NCBI GenBank assembly: GCA_027297025.1
Contig: JAPUIM010000052.1
Location: 1 to 6,894 of the forward strand
Reading direction: 5' to 3'
DNA from: Bacteroidota bacterium
Lineage (GTDB): Bacteria; Bacteroidota; Bacteroidia; Cytophagales; Cyclobacteriaceae
Length of the DNA: 6,894 bases
The notes under the pieces were generated by a model. It was not told the origin of the DNA and did no database searches. It saw only the letters and a program-made list of their open reading frames with translations. Positions 1 to 6,273 of this stretch are shown here, one piece after another (within the stretch, counting starts at the first letter, position 1; the number at the start of each line of letters is the position of its first letter). The translations under genes were made by a program, and so were the position numbers.

Positions 1-16
1 AAATTTGTAGTAAAGT

Positions 17-580
17 ATGCCCAGCACTGCGGATTTTAAAAACGGATTGTGTATAGAGTACAATAACGATTTATATACCATAGTTGAATTTCAACATGTG
101 AAACCCGGCAAAGGTCCGGCGTTTGTAAGAACCAAGTTGAAAAGCCTCACCTCTGGTAAAGTAATTGAAAATACATTTAACGCAGGTGTAAAGATCACCA
201 CCGCGCGGATCGAAAGGAGACCACATCAGTTCCTATACAAAGATGACCTGGGATATCACTTTATGGATAGTAATAATTTTGAGCAGGTCCCATTGAATAA
301 GGATCTGGTAAGTGCCCCGGAATTTTTGAAAGAAGGCCAGGAAGTGGAGGTGGTCTATCATGATGAAACGGAAACTCCTTTAAATTGTGAATTACCTCCC
401 TTTGTAGAGTTAAAAATTACCTACTCAGAGCCGGGTGTAAAAGGTGATACGGCCACCAACGCCACAAAAACCGCAACTTTGGAGACCGGGGTAAACATTC
501 AGGTTCCTTTGTTTGTCAATGAAAATGAAATGATCAAAGTTGATACCAGAACCGGTACCTATGTGGAAAGAGTTAAATAA
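17..580 (+). CDS. efp: Elongation factor P (EF-P)
   Basis: EF-P binds between the P and E sites of ribosomes stalled on consecutive prolines and stimulates peptide-bond formation; it acts in the cytoplasm. The 187-residue product has the normal family length and three-domain layout: an N-terminal KOW-like domain (about 3-62), a central OB domain (about 67-127) and a C-terminal OB domain (about 130-186) ending in the typical RTGTYVERVK. The tip loop is KPGKGPAF (29-36). K32 aligns with the lysine that is beta-lysylated in E. coli (K34), but no modification enzyme is encoded here, so its modification state is unknown. The ATG at 17 gives the canonical N-terminus; only 16 bases precede it, so its promoter is not visible. 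accB follows after 43 bp on the same strand, suggesting co-transcription. In many Bacteroidota fabH lies just upstream, but that is outside the window. Confidence 0.97.
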   Translation: MPSTADFKNGLCIEYNNDLYTIVEFQHVKPGKGPAFVRTKLKSLTSGKVIENTFNAGVKITTARIERRPHQFLYKDDLGYHFMDSNNFEQVPLNKDLVSAPEFLKEGQEVEVVYHDETETPLNCELPPFVELKITYSEPGVKGDTATNATKTATLETGVNIQVPLFVNENEMIKVDTRTGTYVERVK

Positions 581-593
581 ACAACTAAACCAA

Positions 594-608
594 AGGCCAA
601 TTGGGCCT
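594..608 (+). other. Short GC-rich stem-loop in the efp-accB spacer
   Basis: AGGCC (594-598) pairs with GGCCT (604-608) around a 5-nt AATTG loop, 13 nt after the efp stop. It is followed by A-rich sequence, not a T-tract, so it does not look like a classical intrinsic terminator. It could be a processing or stability element that uncouples efp from accBC levels, or a chance palindrome. The pairing is seen in the sequence; the role is inferred. Confidence 0.35.
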
Positions 609-610
609 AA

Positions 611-622
611 ATTATAGAAAAG
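611..622 (+). repeat. 12-nt direct repeat, copy 1 (just before accB)
   Basis: ATTATAGAAAAG ends one base before the accB ATG. An identical 12-mer lies in the accB-accC spacer at 1101-1112. The A-rich purine run could serve as a weak ribosome-loading site here, since Bacteroidota seldom use strong Shine-Dalgarno sequences. The identity is seen directly; any function is inferred. Confidence 0.6.
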
Positions 623-623
623 C

Positions 624-1094
624 ATGAAAGCCAAAGAAATTCAAGATTTGATCGACTTTATTGCCAAATCGGGGTTGAATGAAGTAAATATTGAAACCGA
701 AGAGTTTAAGATTAAGGTCCGAAAAAATGCGGATGCCAAAATAGTTGAATATGCTCCCACTGCCCCTATCGCCACTTCCCAACCTCCAACCACCAAAAAT
801 GAAACACCTGTAGAAACCCCAACTCCTCCTAAAGAAGAGGTGGATAACAAAAATTATGTTATTATCAAATCACCCATGATAGGGACCTTCTATCGATCCT
901 CCAATCCCGAATCGGAATCATTTGTGAAAGTGGGAGACCAAATAAGTGTAGGTGAAACGGTATGCATTATTGAAGCGATGAAACTTTTCAATGAGATAGA
1001 ATCTGAAGTATCCGGGACCATTGTAAAAGTACTTTGTGAAAACTCTACACCTGTTGAGTATGAGCAGGATCTTTTTTTGGTAGACCCTGCCTAA
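624..1094 (+). CDS. accB: Biotin carboxyl carrier protein of acetyl-CoA carboxylase (BCCP)
   Basis: BCCP carries the carboxybiotin group between biotin carboxylase and carboxyltransferase in acetyl-CoA carboxylase, the committed step of fatty-acid synthesis. The 156-residue product matches the size of E. coli AccB. It has an N-terminal helical segment (1-35), a mobile Pro/Thr/Glu-rich linker (about 44-72) and a C-terminal biotinyl domain (about 77-156). The biotinylation motif EAMKLFNEIE places the acceptor lysine at K120. The segment SPMIGTFYRSSNPESESFVK (83-102) matches the 'thumb' that separates the AccB type from other biotinyl domains. The ATG at 624 gives the typical MKAKEIQDLI start. 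The gene sits 43 bp after efp and 36 bp before accC, in an apparent operon. The linker contains two Pro-Pro pairs. The carboxyltransferase genes accA and accD are not in the window. Confidence 0.97.
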   Translation: MKAKEIQDLIDFIAKSGLNEVNIETEEFKIKVRKNADAKIVEYAPTAPIATSQPPTTKNETPVETPTPPKEEVDNKNYVIIKSPMIGTFYRSSNPESESFVKVGDQISVGETVCIIEAMKLFNEIESEVSGTIVKVLCENSTPVEYEQDLFLVDPA

Positions 1095-1100
1095 ATATTC

Positions 1101-1112
1101 ATTATAGAAAAG
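1101..1112 (+). repeat. 12-nt direct repeat, copy 2 (accB-accC spacer)
   Basis: This is an exact copy of ATTATAGAAAAG from 611-622, lying 6 nt after the accB stop and 18 nt before the accC GTG. The different distance to the start codon (1 nt versus 18 nt) argues against a simple shared ribosome binding site. It could instead be a regulatory or RNA-processing motif, or a relic of a local duplication. Confidence 0.6.
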
Positions 1113-1130
1113 TTCAAGGTTTTATATCCA

Positions 1131-2486
1131 GTGTTTAAAAAAATATTAATTGCAAACCGAGGTGAAATAGCTCTGCGAGTTATTCGTACCTGCAAAGAAA
1201 TGGGAATCGACACAGTGGCGGTTTATTCCACCGCCGACCGTGAAAGTTTGCACGTCCGCTTTGCTGATGAAGCCGTCTGCATCGGACCTCCTCCCAGCAA
1301 TGAATCCTACTTGCAAATTCCAAATGTTATTTCTGCTGCAGAAATTACCAATGCTGATGCTATTCATCCTGGATATGGTTTTTTGGCAGAAAATGCAGAT
1401 TTCTCCCAGGTTTGTCAGGATTACAATATAAAATTTATTGGCCCATCACCAGATATGATCCATAAAATGGGGGACAAAGCTACCGCCAAAAGTACCATGA
1501 AAAAAGCTAAAGTACCTACAGTTCCTGGGTCAGATGGGTTGATTGGTTCAGTGAAAGAAGGGATAAAAATTGCCAAAAAGATCAAATATCCAGTAATTCT
1601 AAAGGCCACAGCAGGTGGTGGGGGTAAAGGTATGCGCATTGTTCGCAACGATAGCGAGTTTCAGAAGGCCTGGGATGATGCCAAAAGAGAATCGAGAGCA
1701 GCATTTGGAAACGATGATATGTACCTGGAAAAATTTATTGAAGAACCAAGGCACGTTGAAATACAGATTATAGGCGATCAAAAAGGCAAAGCCTGCCACC
1801 TTTCAGAACGTGATTGTTCCATACAACGAAGGCATCAAAAACTATTGGAAGAAACACCCTCACCTGTAGTGAATGATAAATTGCGAAATAAAATGGGCAA
1901 AGCAGCTATTGCTGGAGCAGAGGCCATAGGGTATGAAGGAGCAGGCACGGTGGAATTTTTGGTGGACAAAAAAGGAGATTTCTATTTTATGGAAATGAAT
2001 ACCAGGATCCAGGTAGAACATCCTATTACTGAGGAAGTAACTGATTTTGATCTTATAAAAGAACAGATAAAGGTGGCTGCAGGCGTTAAGATCTCCGGTA
2101 AAAACTACTTTCCTTCTATGCATTCCATGGAATGCCGGATCAACGCAGAAGATCCTACCAAAGGATTTAGGCCCAGTCCTGGTAAAATTACCAATCTGCA
2201 TTTACCAGCCGGGCACGGAGTAAGGGTGGATAGTCATGTTTATGCTGGATATACCATACCACCCAACTATGACTCCCTGGTGGCCAAACTTATTATAAAA
2301 GGGCAGACCAGAGAAGAAGTGATTGTCAGAATGAAAAGGGCTCTGGAGGAATTTGTGATAGAAGGTATACCTACTACCATCCCTTTCCATAAAAAACTAA
2401 TGGATGACCCCTCATTTCGGTCTGGCAAATTCACCACCTCCTTTATGGAAACCTTCGACCTTTCTGATCTAGAAGACTACAGTTAG
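1131..2486 (+). CDS. accC: Biotin carboxylase subunit of acetyl-CoA carboxylase
   Basis: AccC carboxylates the biotin on BCCP using ATP and bicarbonate. The 451-residue product is close to E. coli AccC (449). It has an N-terminal biotin-carboxylase domain (1-113), an ATP-grasp domain (about 114-312) and a C-terminal domain (about 330-440). Visible active-site features include K116, K158, the glycine-rich loop AGGGGKG (161-167), H208, H235 and K237, metal ligands E275 and E288 with N290, and the RIQVEH motif with catalytic R292 and E296. The start is GTG: it gives the canonical [15 protein letters not shown]-terminus, and no other likely start lies between it and the in-frame accB stop. AAGG about 12 nt upstream is at most a weak ribosome site. 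Residues 53-55 are Pro-Pro-Pro, a potential EF-P-dependent stall site; E. coli has Pro-Ala-Pro there. Pyruvate or propionyl-CoA carboxylase subunits are similar, but the AccB-type neighbour supports AccC. Confidence 0.97.
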   Translation: MFKKILIANRGEIALRVIRTCKEMGIDTVAVYSTADRESLHVRFADEAVCIGPPPSNESYLQIPNVISAAEITNADAIHPGYGFLAENADFSQVCQDYNIKFIGPSPDMIHKMGDKATAKSTMKKAKVPTVPGSDGLIGSVKEGIKIAKKIKYPVILKATAGGGGKGMRIVRNDSEFQKAWDDAKRESRAAFGNDDMYLEKFIEEPRHVEIQIIGDQKGKACHLSERDCSIQRRHQKLLEETPSPVVNDKLRNKMGKAAIAGAEAIGYEGAGTVEFLVDKKGDFYFMEMNTRIQVEHPITEEVTDFDLIKEQIKVAAGVKISGKNYFPSMHSMECRINAEDPTKGFRPSPGKITNLHLPAGHGVRVDSHVYAGYTIPPNYDSLVAKLIIKGQTREEVIVRMKRALEEFVIEGIPTTIPFHKKLMDDPSFRSGKFTTSFMETFDLSDLEDYS

Positions 2487-2524
2487 TCTATTACCAGAGG
2501 CCACGGATGATTTAAAGCTTTCTT

Positions 2525-2560
2525 TTGTTATTTTGTTGAATCAGCAGTAAATACAATTTG
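2525..2560 (+). promoter_or_regulatory. Weak candidate promoter for the outer-membrane protein gene
   Basis: The 75-bp gap after accC is T-rich and contains TTG triplets at 2525-2527, 2533-2535 and 2536-2538. Downstream are two imperfect -7 candidates: TAAATACA (2548-2555), 20 nt after the first TTG, and TA-N3-TTTG (2552-2560), one base longer than the Bacteroidota TAnnTTTG consensus. Neither is a full match. The gap also holds the palindrome AAAGCTTT (2514-2521) but no terminator hairpin, so read-through from accC is equally possible. Confidence 0.25.
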
Positions 2561-2561
2561 A

Positions 2562-3248
2562 ATGAAGGTAATACCCGCCATACTACTATTTTTAGTTACA
2601 TTCAAAATGCTGGGTCAACAACCGAAAGAACTATTGGTATTGGGAGTAGGTGTCAATGCTTATAATGGTGATTTAGGCAATGCTTACAACAAGTGGTCCG
2701 CTTCCTTCTACCTGGGGGTTAAACTCAATAACAAAAAACGTTGGAATGGTAATCTCAATGTAGGGATAGGGTCCATAACCGGACAAGAAGTAGGGTATTC
2801 ATTTAATGGCCAATCCACCGACCCCCCCACTCCAAATACATTCTTTAAGACCAGAGTATTTAACGTCAGTTATGACCTGCATTTCAATTTCATAAAAAAA
2901 GGACCCTGGATTGTATACTTAAGTCAAGGATTCGGTGTTGTAAGCTTCAATCCCAAAGACGAATTTTCTGAGGATTTGAGAGAACAAATTCAAACCCGTC
3001 CACCCAATGAAATTTACGGAAACACCGCCATCATTTTGCCAACCCAGTTAGGGGCATACTATTTACTTCCCAACGGATTTGGATTCGGCCTGCAAACCGG
3101 TTATCTAAATACCACTACAGATTTTCTAGACAATATGTCCCAATGGGGAAATAAAAAAGGCAATGATAATGTTCTGGTCACCAAATTCTCCTTTGTAATC
3201 TCTCTCAATAAACAATCGGGGGAAGCAACTACAGAAAAAATAAACTAA
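2562..3248 (+). CDS. Exported outer-membrane beta-barrel-like protein, DUF6089/PorG-like (tentative)
   Basis: The 228-residue product starts with a signal peptide: K2, a hydrophobic stretch of residues 3-17, and likely cleavage after G18 before QQ, a common pattern in Bacteroidota. The mature part alternates hydrophobic and polar residues in short strands rich in Gly, Tyr and Phe (for example 23-33, 46-55, 64-72, 97-110, 116-128, 161-168, 173-182, 204-215), separated by Asn/Asp/Pro-rich loops. This fits a small eight-stranded barrel in the outer membrane. The early YNGDLGN motif (34-40) resembles the YxGDL motif of DUF6089/PorG-like proteins, but I cannot confirm the family by eye, and its function is unknown to me. 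The gene follows accC by 75 bp and converges on the next gene. The coding region contains a C7 run (2822-2828) in a predicted loop. Confidence 0.75.
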   Translation: MKVIPAILLFLVTFKMLGQQPKELLVLGVGVNAYNGDLGNAYNKWSASFYLGVKLNNKKRWNGNLNVGIGSITGQEVGYSFNGQSTDPPTPNTFFKTRVFNVSYDLHFNFIKKGPWIVYLSQGFGVVSFNPKDEFSEDLREQIQTRPPNEIYGNTAIILPTQLGAYYLLPNGFGFGLQTGYLNTTTDFLDNMSQWGNKKGNDNVLVTKFSFVISLNKQSGEATTEKIN

Positions 3249-3260
3249 AATTTAATATAT

Positions 3261-3839
3261 CTATGATGCCTGAATGCGCGGATTTTCTATTGCCGCACAT
3301 AACTCAAGATACCACTGCTCTCCGTATTTCCGGATAAGTGACTCTTTTAAAAATTTGTAAAGAGGGAGATTCATGGACTCGCCTAAAACGCAAGCGTCGG
3401 CACAAATCTTCCATTGATCATAATTGAGGGCGTCGTAGTCATCATATTTAGTGACCCTAATAGGATATAGGTGACAAGATAAAGGCTTCCTAAAAGTAGT
3501 CTTACCGTCCAAAAAGGCCTTTTCAAATCCACATTTTAGAATGCCATTATCATCGTATACCGCAAAGGAACACTCCTTCCCACCGATTGTGGTGGTAGAA
3601 TAATCTCCCTCCTCATCTAATAAATGACAACCCTGGGTATCAATGGCTTTTTTTCCTTCCTGGCTCAAATAAGGTTTAACTACAGGATATATTGCGTCTA
3701 TGATAGATAATTCCTCTTCTTCCAATGGGGCGCCAAGATCTCCCTCCACGCAGCAGGCCCCTTTGCATTTTTCCAAATGACAAAGGAAAAAGGACTCTTT
3801 TATATCATCTGAAATGAGCGTTTTCCCAACGGATATCAT
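3261..3839 (-). CDS. Cysteine-rich DUF3109 family protein, putative metal-binding
   Basis: The 192-residue protein resembles the DUF3109 family, which is related to the YkgJ/UPF0153 group of putative zinc- or iron-cluster-binding proteins. It has 11 cysteines: an N-terminal [11 protein letters not shown] cluster (C20, C25, C29, C30), C71 followed by H72, C90, C103, the motif SCHLYPIR (C122, H123), C146 and C150 in CADAC, and C181. Such clustering with no signal peptide or membrane segment suggests a cytoplasmic protein that binds a metal or Fe-S cluster; its reaction is unknown. The start ATG (3837-3839) gives [10 protein letters not shown], shortly before the conserved cysteine cluster, and full length fits the family. 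It is read opposite to its neighbours: convergent with the outer-membrane protein gene (12-bp gap) and divergent from the helicase gene. A well-matched -7 box lies just upstream. Confidence 0.88.
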   Translation of the reverse strand: MISVGKTLISDDIKESFFLCHLEKCKGACCVEGDLGAPLEEEELSIIDAIYPVVKPYLSQEGKKAIDTQGCHLLDEEGDYSTTTIGGKECSFAVYDDNGILKCGFEKAFLDGKTTFRKPLSCHLYPIRVTKYDDYDALNYDQWKICADACVLGESMNLPLYKFLKESLIRKYGEQWYLELCAAIENPRIQAS

Positions 3840-3861
3840 GAGACAGAATAAAGATTTAACA

Positions 3862-3869
3862 CAAAGATA
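3862..3869 (-). promoter_or_regulatory. Candidate -7 promoter box for the DUF3109 gene
   Basis: On the minus strand this reads TATCTTTG, an exact match to the Bacteroidota -7 consensus TAnnTTTG, 22 bp upstream of the ATG. Transcription would start around 3856, giving a leader of under 20 nt. The only nearby upstream TTG is 11 nt away, closer than the usual spacing of about 19-21 nt to a -33 TTG, so the promoter is incomplete. The box match is seen; activity is inferred. Confidence 0.45.
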
Positions 3870-3911
3870 ATTATACTCGGCAAATAATTATTAAAAGCCT
3901 TTTGGTGTCTG

Positions 3912-3940
3912 TTGAATTAAGGATACAAATCGTAAATTGC
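3912..3940 (+). promoter_or_regulatory. Weak candidate promoter for the helicase gene
   Basis: In the 108-bp divergent region, TTG (3912-3914) is followed after 18 nt by TAAATTGC (3933-3940), which matches four of six defined bases of TAnnTTTG. It sits only 7 nt before the ATG at 3948, so the transcript would be nearly leaderless. No Shine-Dalgarno sequence is visible before this start. A 10-bp AT-only palindrome (3883-3892) lies between the two divergent candidate promoters. Confidence 0.3.
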
Positions 3941-3947
3941 GCACAAT

Positions 3948-6209
3948 ATGGATTATCTGGATTGTCTTAATACGGCTCAAACAGAAGGCGTAATTAATAC
4001 CCAGGGCCCAAGCATGATCATAGCTGGAGCCGGGTCAGGCAAGACAAGGGTACTCACCTATCGTATTGCGCATCTTATAAAGGCCAAACAGGTCGATCCC
4101 TTCAATATCCTTTCACTCACTTTTACTAATAAAGCTGCCAAAGAAATGCGGCAACGCATTGAATTGGTAGTTGGTACCGATGCACGCAATTTGTGGATGG
4201 GAACCTTTCATAGTGTATTTGCCCGTATGTTAAGGGCTGAAGCTGGCAAACTAGGTTATCCAAGTAACTTCACTATCTATGATACCGAAGACTCCAAATC
4301 ACTGTTGAAGTCAATAATAAAAGAGCTCCATTTGGATGATAAGATATACAAGCCCAATGTGGTTTATAACAGGATATCAGGGGCCAAAAACCGCCTTATT
4401 TCATGGAAGGAATATTCTAATAACCCTGTGCTAAAAGCGGAGGATGAAAGCAGCTTAAAACCACAGTTGAGTAGTATTTATCAAACTTATGTAGATCGCT
4501 GCTTTAAAGCATCTGCCATGGATTTCGATGATCTTTTATTCAATACCGACCTATTGTTCAAAAAGCACACTGACGTGTTGAATAAATATCAACATCGGTT
4601 TCAATATGTATTGGTAGATGAATTTCAGGATACCAATATATCCCAATACACTATTACCAAGAAACTAGCTTCTGTACATGAAAATATTTGTGTGGTAGGA
4701 GATGATGCACAAAGCATTTATGCCTTTCGTGGAGCCAGTATTCAGAACATCTTAAATTTCGAAAAGGATTTTCCTGAACTCACAATCTACAGATTGGAGC
4801 AAAACTACCGTTCTACCCAAAATATTGTCAATGCCGCAAACTCAGTGATTTGCAATAATCAAGCTCAAATAAAAAAGACAGTTTGGACATCCAACCCCAC
4901 CGGAGAACTGATCGATATGATCAAAGCAGAAACTGATAATGAAGAAGGCAAACTGGTAGCCACCACCATTTTTGAGCAAAAGATGAATAATCAACTGGCC
5001 AATAAAGATTTCGCCATACTGTATCGAACCAATAGCCAGTCACGTGCGATGGAAGAGTCCCTTAGAAAATTTAACATCCGATACAAAATCTACGGAGGGC
5101 TTTCATTTTACCAAAGAAGGGAGATCAAAGATATTTTGGCTTATTTACGATTTGTTATCAATACCCAGGATGAACAAGCCTTAAAACGGATCATCAACTT
5201 ACCTAAACGTGGCATTGGCCCAGGAAGTGTGCAAAAGATAATTGTAGCAGCCTATGACCATGACATATCCATCTGGAAAGTGATCCAAAATATTGGACAG
5301 TTTCTACCAGGCAGAATCTCCCAGGCAGTGGCAAATTTTGCTATCATGATCAAAAGCTTCCGGATAGAGGCGGAAAGAAGAGATGCTTTTGAAACCGCTA
5401 GTTTTATAGCCAAGGGATCTGGTTTGTTAAAGGGTCTGTATAAAGATAAAACCATTGAAGGACTCAACCGTTATGAAAACCTTCAGGAACTTTTAAATGC
5501 CATCAAGGAGTTTGTAGATAATCCGGAAAATGATGAGACCAGTTTGGGAGCATTTTTACAAGAGGTGGCCTTAATCAGCGATCTGGACAACCAACCGGAT
5601 GATGAAAAAAATAAAGACGATAACGACACGGTCACCCTTATGACCATTCATTCTGCCAAAGGTTTGGAATTCAAACATGTTTTTCTGGTGGGAATGGAAG
5701 AGGACCTTTTCCCTTCTCAAATGATGTTGAGTAGCCGTGCTGATTTGGAAGAAGAGCGCCGTCTATTTTATGTGGCCCTAACCCGAGCCCAAGAAAAGAT
5801 AACTTTATGCCATGCTGCTACCCGTTATCGATTCGGTCGACTTAAAACTTGTGAACCAAGTAGATTTATGGAAGAGATCGATCCCAAATACATCAATGTG
5901 GTTAGAAGGTCTCGGAAAACAATTCAACCGGTTCAAAATGTAATTTATAGCAAAAGGCTTTTTTCCAATCTACAATCCACTAATAATAAGAAGTTTAGCC
6001 GTATTAATCATATCCCGTCACCGGACTTTGAACCCAGTGACACCAGCAACCTCAGCGAGGGGATGAAGGTAGAACATCCTAAATTTGGATTTGGGAAAGT
6101 GGTTGAAATGGATTTCGAGGGATCTATTCGAAAAGCGAAAGTAAACTTCAACAATTTTGGGGAAAAGACTTTATTGCTTAGTTTTGCAAAACTCAAAATC
6201 CATGAATGA
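3948..6209 (+). CDS. uvrD: UvrD/PcrA-type superfamily 1A DNA helicase
   Basis: This is an ATP-dependent 3'-5' DNA helicase of the UvrD/PcrA/Rep family, which acts in nucleotide-excision and mismatch repair and in clearing RNA polymerase or replication blocks. At 753 residues it is full length, and all SF1A motifs are intact: Q motif LNTAQ (7-11), Walker A GAGSGKTR (27-34), Ia TFTNKAAKEM (58-67), II VDEFQD (223-228), III GDDAQSIYAFRGA (251-263), IV EQNYRST (284-290), V MTIHSAKGLEF (565-575) and VI RRLFYVALTRA (604-614, arginine finger R613). A C-terminal domain (703-752, GMKVEHPKFGFGKVVEMDFE) resembles the Tudor-like RNA-polymerase-binding module of PcrA/UvrD. An acidic linker (about 545-560) precedes motif V. 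The nuclease domain of AddA/RecB is absent. The ATG at 3948 gives the standard short N-terminus before the Q motif. The PcrA and UvrD names are interchangeable here. Confidence 0.95.
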   Translation: MDYLDCLNTAQTEGVINTQGPSMIIAGAGSGKTRVLTYRIAHLIKAKQVDPFNILSLTFTNKAAKEMRQRIELVVGTDARNLWMGTFHSVFARMLRAEAGKLGYPSNFTIYDTEDSKSLLKSIIKELHLDDKIYKPNVVYNRISGAKNRLISWKEYSNNPVLKAEDESSLKPQLSSIYQTYVDRCFKASAMDFDDLLFNTDLLFKKHTDVLNKYQHRFQYVLVDEFQDTNISQYTITKKLASVHENICVVGDDAQSIYAFRGASIQNILNFEKDFPELTIYRLEQNYRSTQNIVNAANSVICNNQAQIKKTVWTSNPTGELIDMIKAETDNEEGKLVATTIFEQKMNNQLANKDFAILYRTNSQSRAMEESLRKFNIRYKIYGGLSFYQRREIKDILAYLRFVINTQDEQALKRIINLPKRGIGPGSVQKIIVAAYDHDISIWKVIQNIGQFLPGRISQAVANFAIMIKSFRIEAERRDAFETASFIAKGSGLLKGLYKDKTIEGLNRYENLQELLNAIKEFVDNPENDETSLGAFLQEVALISDLDNQPDDEKNKDDNDTVTLMTIHSAKGLEFKHVFLVGMEEDLFPSQMMLSSRADLEEERRLFYVALTRAQEKITLCHAATRYRFGRLKTCEPSRFMEEIDPKYINVVRRSRKTIQPVQNVIYSKRLFSNLQSTNNKKFSRINHIPSPDFEPSDTSNLSEGMKVEHPKFGFGKVVEMDFEGSIRKAKVNFNNFGEKTLLLSFAKLKIHE

Positions 6210-6240
6210 ATGCTATTAGATTCCTTTCTAACAGTAGCAT
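6210..6240 (+). terminator. Imperfect stem-loop directly after uvrD
   Basis: ATGCTATTAG (6210-6219) pairs with CTAACAGTAGCAT (6228-6240): six outer base pairs, a 3-nt bulge (CAG) on the 3' arm, four inner pairs and an 8-nt ATTCCTTT loop. It starts on the base after the helicase TGA. AAATAATCAT follows, with no T-tract, so it is not a classical intrinsic terminator. It may stabilise the 3' end or terminate weakly; read-through into the DUF4290 gene 33 bp later is possible. Confidence 0.35.
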
Positions 6241-6273
6241 AAATAATCATAATACAAATCAACAAACAGGTTA

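Noticed and set aside
1..16. Possible end of an upstream gene (TAG and TAA triplets)
   Set aside because: Sixteen bases cannot show which frame, if any, is coding; an upstream fabH is plausible only from gene order in other genomes.
1240..1431. 63-codon plus-strand frame overlapping accC
   Set aside because: It is out of frame with accC and carries no domain; it is a shadow of the real gene.
1860..2201. 113-codon open frame on the minus strand inside accC
   Set aside because: It is fully antisense to a strongly conserved gene, has no recognisable motif or start signal, and its composition is explained by accC codon use. The other antisense frames within efp, accB, accC and uvrD were rejected for the same reason.
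2514..2521. AAAGCTTT palindrome followed by T-rich sequence after accC
   Set aside because: It has no loop and too few pairs to form a hairpin, so it is not a terminator.
6008..6265. 85-codon minus-strand frame across the uvrD 3' end
   Set aside because: It is mostly antisense to the conserved C-terminal domain of uvrD; the part beyond the gene is explained by the stem-loop and AT-rich spacer.
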